Source of the DNA: Haliea sp. | GTDB lineage: Bacteria > Pseudomonadota > Gammaproteobacteria > Pseudomonadales > Halieaceae | Length of the DNA stretch: 64,000 bases | NCBI GenBank assembly: GCA_016704305.1 | Contig: JADJAL010000015.1 | Span: 62,001-126,000, forward strand | Direction: 5' to 3' | In this document: positions 17,219-25,708 of the stretch, piece by piece | How the letters are laid out: each line of letters begins with the position of its first letter | Numbering within the stretch: position 1 is the stretch's first letter | Notes under the pieces: model-generated | Told to the model about the DNA's origin: nothing | Database searches by the model: none | Seen by the model: only the letters and a program-made list of their open reading frames with translations | Translations under genes and position numbers: made by a program

Positions 17219-19368
17219 AGAAGACCGCGCTCGTAGTTGTACTAGGGTCGCTGATCGCGGCATTTTTCCTCCTCGATTTGCACCATGTCCTCACGCTTGA
17301 CGGCATCAAGGCAAGCCTTGGGGAGTTTCAGGACTGGCGCGCCGCCTCTCCGTTATTGGCGGCGGGCGCCTTTTTTTCGGTCTATGTATTCGTGACAGCC
17401 TTGTCACTGCCCGGAGCCGCCATCATGACGCTGGTGGGAGGTGCGTTGTTTGGTTTGTTTTGGGGCACCGTCGTCATCTCGTTTGCATCGAGTATCGGCG
17501 CATTACTGGCCTTCCTTGCCTCACGCTACCTGTTGCAGGACACCGTACAGTCAAGATTCGGCGATCGCCTAAAAGCCCTGAATGCAGGCATGGAGAAGGA
17601 CGGGGCTTTCTACCTTTTCACCTTGCGCCTGGTGCCAATCTTTCCGTTCTTCATCATTAACCTGCTGATGGGGCTGACTCCCATAAGGGCGCGCACCTTC
17701 TACTGGGTAAGCCAGGTTGGCATGCTCGCAGGTACACTGGTCTATGTGAATGCAGGCACCCAGCTGGCGCAACTCCAGAGTTTGTCGGGGATTCTGTCAC
17801 CCGGCCTGATTTTTTCGTTTGTCCTGCTCGGAGTATTTCCCCTTGTTGCGCGTAAAGTGACGGCGATTATCCAGGGGCGCCGTGTGTATGCGAAATGGCA
17901 GAAACCCGCCAGGTTTGATCGCAACCTGGTGGTCATTGGCGCCGGCGCCGGTGGCCTGGTGGCTTCCCTTATCGCAGCGACTGTCAAGGCAAAGGTAACG
18001 CTGGTGGAGGCCCACAAAATGGGTGGCGACTGCCTCAACTACGGCTGCGTACCCAGTAAGGCACTGATACGCAGCGCAAAGCTGGCGCATCAACAACGGC
18101 ATGCGGACAAATATGGACTGCAGCCCGTGACTCCCGTCATCCCTTTCAGGAAAGTCATGGAACGTATTCATGATGTGATTGCCGAAATAGAACCTCACGA
18201 TAGCGTTGAGCGCTACACCGGGCTGGGTGTTGACGTGTTGCAGGGTTACGCGAAAATCATAGATCCCTGGACTGTTGAGGTTGCCCTCAACTCAGGCGGC
18301 ACCCGGCGATTGACGACGCGCAGTATTGTGATCGCCGCAGGTGCCAGGCCCTTTGTACCGCCTCTGCCCGGTATGGAAGAGGTGGGGTATGTCACCAGTG
18401 ACACACTTTGGGACGCGTTTGCGCAGCTTGATAGTGCTCCCGCGCGGCTGGTTGTGCTCGGTGGCGGTCCCATTGGCTGCGAACTGGCCCAGAGCTTCGC
18501 CCGCCTCGGCTCGCAGGTTACGCAGATTGAAATGTTGCCGCGCATCATGATCCGCGAGGACGAGGATGTGTCGACACTCGCCAGGGCGTCGTTGGAGCGC
18601 GATGGCGTCAGGGTGTTAACCGGCCATAAGGCTCTGCGTTGCGAGCGTGATGGGGATACCAAGGTCATTGTCGTCGAGCACGCCGGACAAGAACTGCGAG
18701 TGGCTTTTGACCAGATGATTTGTGCTGTCGGCCGGGTCGCCCGGCTCGAGGGCTATGGGCTGGAAGAACTGGGCATTGAAACCGGACGCACGGTAATCAG
18801 CAATGACTATCTCCAAACGCTCTATCCCAATATTTTCGTCGCCGGTGACGTTGCAGGCCCCTTCCAGTTCACACACGTGGCCGCCCATCAGGCCTGGTAC
18901 GCGGCGGTCAACGCGTTGTTCGGCCACCTTAAGAAATTCAAAGCGGACTACAGGGTGATTCCCTGGGCAACATTTATAGAGCCCGAAGTAGCGCGGGTCG
19001 GGCTCAACGAACAAGAGGCAAGGGAGCAGGGAATCCCCCATGAAGTCACCCGTTACGGCATTGACGACCTTGACCGGGCCATTGCCGACAGCGCGGCCTG
19101 CGGCTTTGTCAAAATCCTGACCGTGCCCGGCAAGGACCGTATTCTTGGTGTCACCATCGTTGGCGAACACGCGGGCGATTTGCTGGCCGAGTTTGTACTG
19201 GCGATGAAACACGGTCTTGGCCTGAGTAAAATTCGGGGCACCATCCATACCTACCCCACGTGGGCCGAGGCCAACAAATACGCGGCCGGCGAATGGAAGC
19301 GAGGGCATGCGCCGCACACGATCCTGGCGTTGCGTGAGGGTTACCACAGCTGGCGCAGGGGCGCATAA
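17215..19368 (+). CDS. VTT (TVP38/TMEM64) membrane domain fused to a FAD disulfide oxidoreductase
   Basis: A 717-residue fusion. Residues about 1-220 form a VTT/DedA-like membrane domain with several hydrophobic helices and the family's re-entrant G-rich segments (SLPGAAIMTLVGGALFG, LRLVPIFPFFIINLLMG). From about residue 238 a class I pyridine-nucleotide disulfide oxidoreductase begins, with FAD fold VVIGAGAGGL, redox pair Cys273-x4-Cys278 (GGDCLNYGCVPSK), an NAD(P) fold (VVLGGGPIGCELA), FAD site IFVAGDVAG and active-site IHTYPTWAEANK. It lacks the C-terminal Cys pair of mercuric reductase. The start overlaps the arsS stop. A membrane-tethered reductase serving the arsenic or another thiol-linked pathway is plausible but not shown. 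Confidence 0.9.
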   Translation: MKKTALVVVLGSLIAAFFLLDLHHVLTLDGIKASLGEFQDWRAASPLLAAGAFFSVYVFVTALSLPGAAIMTLVGGALFGLFWGTVVISFASSIGALLAFLASRYLLQDTVQSRFGDRLKALNAGMEKDGAFYLFTLRLVPIFPFFIINLLMGLTPIRARTFYWVSQVGMLAGTLVYVNAGTQLAQLQSLSGILSPGLIFSFVLLGVFPLVARKVTAIIQGRRVYAKWQKPARFDRNLVVIGAGAGGLVASLIAATVKAKVTLVEAHKMGGDCLNYGCVPSKALIRSAKLAHQQRHADKYGLQPVTPVIPFRKVMERIHDVIAEIEPHDSVERYTGLGVDVLQGYAKIIDPWTVEVALNSGGTRRLTTRSIVIAAGARPFVPPLPGMEEVGYVTSDTLWDAFAQLDSAPARLVVLGGGPIGCELAQSFARLGSQVTQIEMLPRIMIREDEDVSTLARASLERDGVRVLTGHKALRCERDGDTKVIVVEHAGQELRVAFDQMICAVGRVARLEGYGLEELGIETGRTVISNDYLQTLYPNIFVAGDVAGPFQFTHVAAHQAWYAAVNALFGHLKKFKADYRVIPWATFIEPEVARVGLNEQEAREQGIPHEVTRYGIDDLDRAIADSAACGFVKILTVPGKDRILGVTIVGEHAGDLLAEFVLAMKHGLGLSKIRGTIHTYPTWAEANKYAAGEWKRGHAPHTILALREGYHSWRRGA

Positions 19369-19440
19369 TCTGGACTTGCAGCCACCTCGCTATTGACGCA
19401 AAATGCTCGCCCTCTGCGAGCATTGCCTCGCAGGCGCTAT

Positions 19441-19550
19441 GGTGATCCAGGCGGTCCCCTCGCAACGATAGGTAGTGAACCCCGCCAGGCCCGGAAGGGA
19501 GCAACGGTAGTTACCGACTCGTGTGCCGGGGTGTGGCTGTCTGGGTCGCC
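19441..19550 (+). ncRNA. ffs: 4.5S SRP RNA
   Basis: Small bacterial signal recognition particle RNA. The ends pair (GGTGATCCAG with CTGGGTCGCC, including G-U pairs). The conserved apical Ffh-binding part is visible as CAGGCCCGGAAGGGAGCA, and GTGTGCCGGGGTGTGGCTG is on the 3' side. A T-rich run (19555-19562) directly after the closing stem gives a natural terminator. A perfect 8-bp hairpin (19403-19423) precedes it. ffs directly upstream of dnaX is a common gammaproteobacterial arrangement. Confidence 0.93.
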
Positions 19551-19641
19551 TCCATTTTTTTGGTCCGGCCGCCTGCGGTTTCTGTCACTCTCGTGCTGGT
19601 GTATCCTGTTTCTTTTATTACGAGCGTAAGGCACATCTGGG

Positions 19642-21465
19642 ATGTCGTATCAGGTTCTGGCGCGAAAATGGCGACCGAAATCCTTCCGTGAGATGGTGGG
19701 CCAGGAGCATGTGCTCCAGGCGCTGGTGAATGCGCTGGATCGCGATCGGCTGCACCACGCCTATCTGTTCACGGGCACCAGGGGTGTCGGCAAAACTACG
19801 ATAGCCCGGATACTCGCCAAGTGCCTCAATTGCGATGTCGGCGTGAGCTCGGAACCCTGCGGCACCTGCTCATCCTGCCTGGAGATCGCTGAAGGGCGCA
19901 GTGTTGATCTGCTGGAAGTCGACGCAGCATCGCGCACCAAGGTCGAGGATACGCGCGATCTGCTGGACAACGTCCAGTACCTGCCGACACGCTCGCGCTA
20001 TAAAATCTACCTGATTGACGAAGTCCACATGCTGTCCTCGCACAGTTTCAACGCGCTGTTGAAAACGCTGGAAGAACCGCCGCCGCACGTCAAATTCCTG
20101 CTCGCCACCACGGATCCGCAGAAATTGCCCGCCACCGTGCTGTCGCGCTGCCTGCAGTTCAATCTGAAGAATATGCCACCCGAACAGATTGTCGGGCACC
20201 TGGGCAGGGTGTTGGACCAGGAAATGGTGAGTTTCGAGGAGCCCGCGCTCTGGTTATTGGGCAGGGCCGCCGCCGGCAGTATGCGCGATGCGCTGAGCCT
20301 GACGGACCAGGCCATCGCTTTCGGCGCAGGGAAAGTCAATGAGACTGACGTGCGCAGCATGCTCGGCACGGTGGATATGGGCCATGTCTTTGAATTGCTG
20401 GAGGCGGTCGGCGAGGACGACGCATCGAAGGTGCTGGGCATCGTGCAACATATGTCGGAGTTCGCGCCGGATTATGCAGGCAGCCTGGATGAGCTGTTAT
20501 CGCTGATTCACCGCGTGGCGATCGCGCAGGTGGTGCCAGACGCCATCGACAACCACGCGGGCGATGCGGCGCGCGTGGCGCAGATTGCGCGCAGCATTAC
20601 GGCGGAGGATGCGCAGTTGTTCTACCAGATGGCGCTGAACGGCAAACGCGATATCGCGCTGTCGCCCGATCCGCGCCGTGGCTTTGAGATGATATTGCTG
20701 CGCATGCTGGCGTTTCGCCCGGTCGCCGTGATCGATGAAAGTGTGCGGCCGGAAGATTTGCAGAGCGTGGCTGCGCCGGTTGTTGCTGGCGGGGAGGCCG
20801 GCGCTTCCGCAAAAAAGCCACCTGAAGTACCTCGCACCGCTGTCGCGAGCAGTGCGGGCCAGGGTGCAGGGAACAATGGCGTCACGGACCATAGTGCCAC
20901 GGATCTGCACGTCACGGACAAGACCGCCAGGGACAATCACGCCGCAGACAAGCGTCCCGCGGCGATGGAGGAACGCGCACCTGATCCCAAGCTTGAGCAT
21001 GGCGTCAAAGCGGTTCCATCTGACACGAAGCCGGGCGCGCAGGAAATGGCCGCAACTGCTGTTTTCCCGCTGCACGATCTCAGTGGCGACAGCTGGTGGC
21101 AATTGCTTGCAGAGCTGGGATTGACGGGTATCGTGTACAACATCGCCTCGCATTGTGAATTGCGCCAGCGCGAAGGCGATCACCTGCAGTTCGTGCTGGA
21201 CCGTTCGCATGCGGCACTGTTCAACGACAGCCACAGCGATAAATTACGCCTGGCGCTGCAGAACTATTTTGGCCATCCGGTCACGGTGTCGGTGGAACTG
21301 GGTGCGCCGAGTGGCGAGACGCCAGCGATGCGTGGGCAGCGACTTGCCGCACTACGGCAGGCAGAGGCCGTGATTGCGATCGAAGCCGATCCGCAATTGC
21401 AGGCGCTGATCGCGCGCTTTGATGGTGAGCTGGATCGTTCATCCATACACCCCACGGATGGGTGA
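19642..21465 (+). CDS. dnaX: DNA polymerase III tau/gamma subunit
   Basis: The clamp-loader ATPase of the replicase. Tau (607 residues) has an AAA+ domain with Walker A GTRGVGKT, zinc cysteines (CLNCDVGVSSEPCGTCSSC), Walker B LIDEVHML and sensor 1 LLATTDPQKLP. A low-complexity linker follows (about 390-470), then a C-terminal part expected to bind DnaB and the polymerase core. At codons 390-392 a slippery heptamer would yield a 394-residue gamma form by -1 frameshifting, as in E. coli. It heads the conserved dnaX-ybaB-recR operon. Confidence 0.96.
   Translation: MSYQVLARKWRPKSFREMVGQEHVLQALVNALDRDRLHHAYLFTGTRGVGKTTIARILAKCLNCDVGVSSEPCGTCSSCLEIAEGRSVDLLEVDAASRTKVEDTRDLLDNVQYLPTRSRYKIYLIDEVHMLSSHSFNALLKTLEEPPPHVKFLLATTDPQKLPATVLSRCLQFNLKNMPPEQIVGHLGRVLDQEMVSFEEPALWLLGRAAAGSMRDALSLTDQAIAFGAGKVNETDVRSMLGTVDMGHVFELLEAVGEDDASKVLGIVQHMSEFAPDYAGSLDELLSLIHRVAIAQVVPDAIDNHAGDAARVAQIARSITAEDAQLFYQMALNGKRDIALSPDPRRGFEMILLRMLAFRPVAVIDESVRPEDLQSVAAPVVAGGEAGASAKKPPEVPRTAVASSAGQGAGNNGVTDHSATDLHVTDKTARDNHAADKRPAAMEERAPDPKLEHGVKAVPSDTKPGAQEMAATAVFPLHDLSGDSWWQLLAELGLTGIVYNIASHCELRQREGDHLQFVLDRSHAALFNDSHSDKLRLALQNYFGHPVTVSVELGAPSGETPAMRGQRLAALRQAEAVIAIEADPQLQALIARFDGELDRSSIHPTDG
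20791..20856 (+). promoter_or_regulatory. programmed -1 frameshift site in dnaX
   Basis: A AAA AAG at 20811-20817 lies in the same phase as the E. coli dnaX heptamer. After slipping back one base the ribosome reads GCC ACC TGA, stopping at 20825, which gives gamma of 394 residues. A Shine-Dalgarno-like GGGGAGG (20791-20797) lies upstream. A GC-rich hairpin can form downstream from CTCGCAC...CTG and CAG...TGCGGG. All three elements of the known E. coli signal are therefore present. Confidence 0.75.
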
Positions 21466-21484
21466 GCAACAGTGAGGAACCTAC

Positions 21485-21808
21485 ATGAAACCTAGTATTT
21501 CAGACCTGATGAAGCAGGCGCAGAACATGCAGGCCGAACTGCAGAAGGCGCAGGAGGAAATGGCCAAAGCCGAGGTGGTGGGCGAGGCGGGTGCGGGCCT
21601 GGTCTGTGTGGTGATGACCGGACGGCACGATGTCCGGCGCGTATCCATTGACGATGCGGTGTTGGCGGAGGATAAAGAAGTGCTTGAGGACTTGCTGGCC
21701 GCCGCCGTTAATGATGCGGTGCGTAAAATAGAAGCTCGCAATCGGGATGCGATGTCCGGCGTGGCCTCGGGCTTGAACCTGCCCGCTGGCTTCAAGTTGC
21801 CGTTCTGA
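21485..21808 (+). CDS. ybaB: YbaB/EbfC nucleoid-associated protein
   Basis: A 107-residue DNA-binding protein of the YbaB/EbfC family. It begins with a long charged helix (DLMKQAQNMQAELQKAQEEMAKAEVVGEAG) and has the central strand VVMTGRHDVRRVSID and the glycine-rich end SGVASGLNLPAGFKLPF. It lies between dnaX and recR as in most gammaproteobacteria. An ATG start follows GAGGAAC. Confidence 0.95.
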   Translation: MKPSISDLMKQAQNMQAELQKAQEEMAKAEVVGEAGAGLVCVVMTGRHDVRRVSIDDAVLAEDKEVLEDLLAAAVNDAVRKIEARNRDAMSGVASGLNLPAGFKLPF

Positions 21809-21828
21809 GCCTGGTTTAGAGATTCCCG

Positions 21829-22426
21829 ATGAAATTCAGCCCCGCCCTGGAAAACCTGATCGATGCGCTGCGCTGCCTGCCGAGCGTAGGCCCGAAGTCC
21901 GCGCAGCGCATGACGCTGCACCTGCTGGAGCGCGATCGGGAAGCGGCTCTGACGCTGGCTGCGGCACTGCGAGAGGCTGTGGAAAAAGTCGGTCACTGCA
22001 GCCTCTGTCGCAATTTTACCGAACTCGATATCTGTGAGATCTGCTGTGATCCGCGGCGCGATAAAACCATCGTGTGTCGTGGAGACGCCGGCGGACGTCC
22101 TGGCTATTGAACAGAGTGCCAGTTTTCGCGGCCTGTATTTTGTGCTGATGGGGCACCTGTCGCCCATCGATGGCATCGGCCCGGCGGAAATCGGCCTGGA
22201 AGCGTTTCAACAGCGCGTTATTGACGAAGGCATAGAGGAAGTGATCCTGGCCACAAATCCCACTGTTGAAGGTGAAGCGACGGCGTATTACCTGACCGAC
22301 ATGCTGTCGCCGGTCGGGGTCCGCGTGTCGAGAATCGCGCACGGCGTGCCGCTCGGCGGTGAACTGGAGTATGTCGATGGCTCCACTCTGGCGCATGCCC
22401 TGTCCGGGCGGCGGCCGGTGGCCTGA
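21829..22426 (+). CDS. recR: recombination mediator RecR, frameshifted
   Basis: RecR helps RecF/RecO load RecA at gaps. The N-terminal helix-hairpin-helix (LRCLPSVGPKSAQRM) and four-Cys zinc finger (CSLCRNFTELDICEICC) lie in the first frame. The Toprim domain (CVVETPADVLAIE, FVLMGHLSPIDGIGP, ATNPTVEGEATA) lies in the second. The frames join at about 22072: removing one G gives TICVVETPAD, close to E. coli ICVVESPAD, while adding GT gives the Pseudomonas-like VCVVETPAD. The corrected length is about 198 residues, normal for the family. Confidence 0.93.
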
Positions 22427-22429
22427 GCG

Positions 22430-23575
22430 ATGCGCTGGCAACTGATCGAGTCCGACGACGCGCTGCAACAGCTGTTGGCGCAGACCGCCGACTGCGAAGT
22501 GGTGATGGTCGACACCGAATTTATGCGTCGCAACACCTTTTATCCCGAGGTTGCGCTGGTGCAGTTGTGTTTTGCGTCGGGTGACGCACACCGTGGCATA
22601 CCGGATAACATGGCCTGGCTGATCGACCCGCTTACCATCAACGACCCAACGCCGTTGGCTGCGCTGTTCAGCAACCCGGCGGTGCTGAAGGTCCTGCACT
22701 CCGGCAGTGAGGATCTGGAGGTGTTCCAGCGCTGGCTGGGGGTGTTGCCGCAACCGCTGTTCGACACGCAGCGCGCAGCGGCGCTGCTCAATATTGGCTT
22801 TGGGATAGGGTATCGCGCGCTGGTGCAGGATTTCTGCGGCGTTGATATCCCCAAGGGCGAGACGCGCTCCGACTGGTTGCAGCGACCGCTCACCGAGTCC
22901 CAGTGTGAATACGCAGGGCTGGACGTGACCTGGTTGCTGCCTGTCTGGCGTGAGCTCCATGCACGTTGTGCGCGTGAGAACAAGTTGCCATGGGTGCTGG
23001 CGGACGGTCGCGATGCCACGCGCGCGCTGGGAACGGAAAATGACGAAGGTTACAAGCGGATCAAGACCGCCTGGAAATTGAATCGCAGGCAGCTTGGTAA
23101 CCTGGCTGCCGTGTGCCGCTGGCGCGAGGACACCGCCAAGCGGCGCGACAAACCGCGCGGCTGGATCATCGACGACCCGACCTGCTTTCGCCTGGCGTTG
23201 GACGAGCCTGATACATTGGCAGCGCTGGGTAAAATAGACGACATTCCGAGCCAGGTAGTGCGCCGCTACGGCGAGGAACTGTTGGCGCTGTTACACGCAC
23301 AACGCGATGCGAGTGAGCAGGATCTGCCGCAGCCGCTGTCGCCGCCGCTCAATGCGACGCAGCGCGATCTGGTGAAGTCGTTGAAGTCCCGCGTGCGCGA
23401 CATCGCAGCCAGCTTGTCGATCGCGCCGGAAGTACTGGTGCAGAGCAAGGATTACGACCTGTTGTTGCGCGAGGCATCCGGCGAGGCAATCGAGCCGCCG
23501 GTGCATTGGTTGGGCTGGCGCGAGCAGACTGTTTTCGCACCGTTGCGACAGGCCCTTGCTGGACAGAATACGTGA
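22430..23575 (+). CDS. rnd: ribonuclease D
   Basis: A 3'-5' exoribonuclease for tRNA 3'-end maturation. The DEDD nuclease motifs are visible: Exo I VDTEFMR, Exo II near VLHSGSEDLEVF, and Exo III in QCEYAGLDVTWLLP with the catalytic Tyr. Two HRDC-type helical modules follow (about 210-375). The 381-residue length is normal. It begins 4 bases after recR and runs directly into ycgL, an order shared with Pseudomonas. Confidence 0.95.
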   Translation: MRWQLIESDDALQQLLAQTADCEVVMVDTEFMRRNTFYPEVALVQLCFASGDAHRGIPDNMAWLIDPLTINDPTPLAALFSNPAVLKVLHSGSEDLEVFQRWLGVLPQPLFDTQRAAALLNIGFGIGYRALVQDFCGVDIPKGETRSDWLQRPLTESQCEYAGLDVTWLLPVWRELHARCARENKLPWVLADGRDATRALGTENDEGYKRIKTAWKLNRRQLGNLAAVCRWREDTAKRRDKPRGWIIDDPTCFRLALDEPDTLAALGKIDDIPSQVVRRYGEELLALLHAQRDASEQDLPQPLSPPLNATQRDLVKSLKSRVRDIAASLSIAPEVLVQSKDYDLLLREASGEAIEPPVHWLGWREQTVFAPLRQALAGQNT

Positions 23576-23577
23576 GC

Positions 23578-23844
23578 ATGCTCTGCCAGGTATTTCGAAG
23601 TTCGCGCCAGCAGGAAATGTACCTGTACGTGGAAAAATCCCGCGGCTTGGATGCGGTGCCGGACGAATTGTTGGCCCGATTTGGTACGCCAACCCCGGTG
23701 ATGGTGTTGTTACTCACGCCCGAACGCAGTCTGGCCAGGGCCGAATCCAGCGCCGTGCTTGCCAGTATCGAGCAGCAGGGTTTCTACCTGCAGATGCCAC
23801 CGACACCGTCGCAATTACTGCAGCGGGAGCGTGGCAATGCATGA
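23578..23844 (+). CDS. ycgL: YcgL domain protein
   Basis: A small (88-residue) YcgL family protein with the N-terminal pattern CQVFRSSRQQEMYLYVEK, a central PVMVLLLTPER strand and a C-terminal GFYLQMPPTPSQLL. Its function is unknown. The start is ATG 23578; a GTG at 23572 overlaps the rnd stop and is the alternative. It overlaps ycgN by 8 bases. Confidence 0.9.
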   Translation: MLCQVFRSSRQQEMYLYVEKSRGLDAVPDELLARFGTPTPVMVLLLTPERSLARAESSAVLASIEQQGFYLQMPPTPSQLLQRERGNA

Positions 23845-24340
23845 CGCGGGAATAAACGACGCAGGATTGGCTGGCGCTGGCGTGGGCCAGTGGTGGCACG
23901 AGAAAACACTGGATGAACTGAGTGCGAGTGAATGGGACGCGTTGTGCGACGGCTGTGCCAAATGTTGCCTGCACAAATTCGAGGATGCGGATAGCGGTGA
24001 AGTGTATTACACCGCGGTACACTGTCGTTATCTCAACGCGCAGACGTGTCGCTGCACGGATTTCGCCCATCGCTCGATGCTCGCGCCCGATTGCCTGGAC
24101 CTGCGCACCGCCGATTGGGCGAGTATTGATTGGCTGCCAGGCACCTGCGCCTATCGGCTGCGCGCGCAGGGCAAGCCGCTGCCGCAATGGCACCCGCTGG
24201 TCAGCGGCAGCAGGGAGTCGGTGCACGTTGCGGGGATGTCAGTTCGCGGTCGCTCTATATCCGAAGAGTACGTACACCCGGACGGCATCGAAGAACATAT
24301 TGTGCACTGGGTAGATCAGGAGAATCCTCATGCTAACTGA
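23837..24340 (+). CDS. ycgN: YcgN family cysteine cluster protein (UPF0260)
   Basis: A 167-residue member of UPF0260. It begins with the WWHEKTLDELSASEWDALCDGCAKCC region, whose C-x2-C-x2-CC cysteines resemble the zinc/iron-binding CxxCxxxCC family, and has later cysteines in CRYLNAQTCRCTDF and GTCAYRL. The biochemical role is unknown. ATG 23837 overlaps the ycgL stop, consistent with coupling; the rnd-ycgL-ycgN order is conserved in related genera. Confidence 0.9.
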   Translation: MHDAGINDAGLAGAGVGQWWHEKTLDELSASEWDALCDGCAKCCLHKFEDADSGEVYYTAVHCRYLNAQTCRCTDFAHRSMLAPDCLDLRTADWASIDWLPGTCAYRLRAQGKPLPQWHPLVSGSRESVHVAGMSVRGRSISEEYVHPDGIEEHIVHWVDQENPHAN

Positions 24341-24716
24341 CAATGCCTATCTCACCGCCATCTATATTTATGTCGGCGCGGCGATTGTGCTGCTGCTGTA
24401 TCTCGCCTGGTGGCTCGGTCGGCACTGGCGCCCCGGCTGGGTCACGTTGGTGGTGCTGGTGCTGGCGGCGCTGTTGCTGACACCCGCCTACCCGAAATCA
24501 GGCGTCAGCACGATGGCACCTGCGCTCATTGTGGCGGCTTTCCAGATTGCGACGCAGGGCGTAGACGCGGCCAACCATGCGTTGCGTCCATTGATCTTTA
24601 TGTCAGGGTTGGCGATTGTTTTTGCGTTGCTGCTTAACGTGACACTGTTCCGCCGCCGCCGGGTGCGCAAGCCACCGCCGGCCAAGCCGGCGAGGCCGGT
24701 CGTGCGGCGAGCTTGA
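24330..24716 (+). CDS. small inner-membrane protein
   Basis: A 128-residue protein not recognised beyond its layout. It has an N-terminal helix (YIYVGAAIVLLLYLAWWLG), a second helix (VTLVVLVLAALLLTPAY), a polar stretch and a third helix (FMSGLAIVFALLLNVTLF) followed by a basic, Pro-rich tail (RRRRVRKPPPAKPARP). The Arg-rich end suggests that terminus is cytoplasmic. It overlaps ycgN by 11 bases and probably closes the rnd operon. Confidence 0.75.
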   Translation: MLTDNAYLTAIYIYVGAAIVLLLYLAWWLGRHWRPGWVTLVVLVLAALLLTPAYPKSGVSTMAPALIVAAFQIATQGVDAANHALRPLIFMSGLAIVFALLLNVTLFRRRRVRKPPPAKPARPVVRRA

Positions 24717-24830
24717 TGCTCGTGCTGGCGACCGGTCGTGCTGCGCGCCCAACAGCCGCGCAGTATTGATCTGCCTGCCGCCAATCTGTACCCTGTTTTC
24801 CTTTTAGCCGACAACTGAGTGAATTCCACT

Positions 24831-25676
24831 ATGAAATTTCAAGGCACCGAACGCTATGTCGCCACAGACGATTTACGGATGGCGGTCAACGCCGCAGTGG
24901 CGCTGGAGCGCCCGCTGCTGATCAAGGGCGAGCCTGGTACCGGTAAAACCATGTTGGCCGAGGAAGTGGCGCTCGGGCTGGGCAAGCGCCTGATCCAGTG
25001 GCACATCAAATCGACCACCAAGGCGCAGCAGGGTCTGTATGAATACGACGCGGTGTCGCGGCTGCGGGACTCGCAACTCGGCGATGAAAAGGTCCACGAT
25101 ATCGCCAATTACATCAAGCGCGGCAAACTGTGGGAGGCTTTCGCTTCCGACGAGCAGGTGGTGCTGCTGATCGACGAGGTCGACAAGGCCGACATCGAGT
25201 TTCCCAACGATTTGCTGGTCGAGCTCGATCGCATGGAGTTCTTTGTCTACGAGACGGGCGAGACGATCAAAGCCAAGAAACGACCAATTATCATCATCAC
25301 CAGCAACAACGAGAAAGAGCTGCCCGACGCTTTCCTGCGGCGCTGCTTCTTCCACTTCATCAATTTCCCCGATCGCAACACGATGCGCGAGATTGTCGAT
25401 GTTCACTATCCCAACATCGCCAATGAACTGGTGGCGGAAGCGATGGAAGTGTTCTTCGACGTGCGCTCGATTCCCGGCCTGAAGAAGAAACCGTCTACTT
25501 CGGAATTGATCGACTGGCTGAAGTTGTTGATGGCGGATGATATACCCGACGCGATTCTGAAGAACCGCGACCCGAGCAAGGCAATTCCACCGTTGTACGG
25601 CGCGTTGCTGAAGAATGAGCAGGACGTACACCTGCTGGAGCGCCTGGCGTTCATGCACCGCAGAGAAAAGCGGTAG
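24831..25676 (+). CDS. MoxR-family AAA+ ATPase
   Basis: A 281-residue MoxR-type ATPase with Walker A KGEPGTGKTM, Walker B VVLLIDEVDKAD, sensor 1 IIITSNNEKELPDAF and Arg finger RRCFF. MoxR ATPases act as chaperones that insert cofactors or assemble complexes together with a VWA protein, and the downstream gene supplies that partner. I prefer ATG 24831 (MKFQGTERY); an in-frame GTG lies 12 bases earlier. It is a separate unit from the DUF58/transglutaminase pair at the start of the window. Confidence 0.92.
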   Translation: MKFQGTERYVATDDLRMAVNAAVALERPLLIKGEPGTGKTMLAEEVALGLGKRLIQWHIKSTTKAQQGLYEYDAVSRLRDSQLGDEKVHDIANYIKRGKLWEAFASDEQVVLLIDEVDKADIEFPNDLLVELDRMEFFVYETGETIKAKKRPIIIITSNNEKELPDAFLRRCFFHFINFPDRNTMREIVDVHYPNIANELVAEAMEVFFDVRSIPGLKKKPSTSELIDWLKLLMADDIPDAILKNRDPSKAIPPLYGALLKNEQDVHLLERLAFMHRREKR

Positions 25677-25708
25677 CGGTCTAATCAGGCAAGCGTTCTG
25701 GAGCTGAC

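Noticed and set aside
17215..19368. Mercuric reductase (merA)
   Set aside because: The redox Cys pair fits the superfamily, but the C-terminal vicinal Cys and the N-terminal HMA domain are missing and no other mer gene is near.
19403..19423. Perfect 8-bp hairpin before ffs as a terminator
   Set aside because: No T run follows on either strand; it may be part of the ffs precursor.
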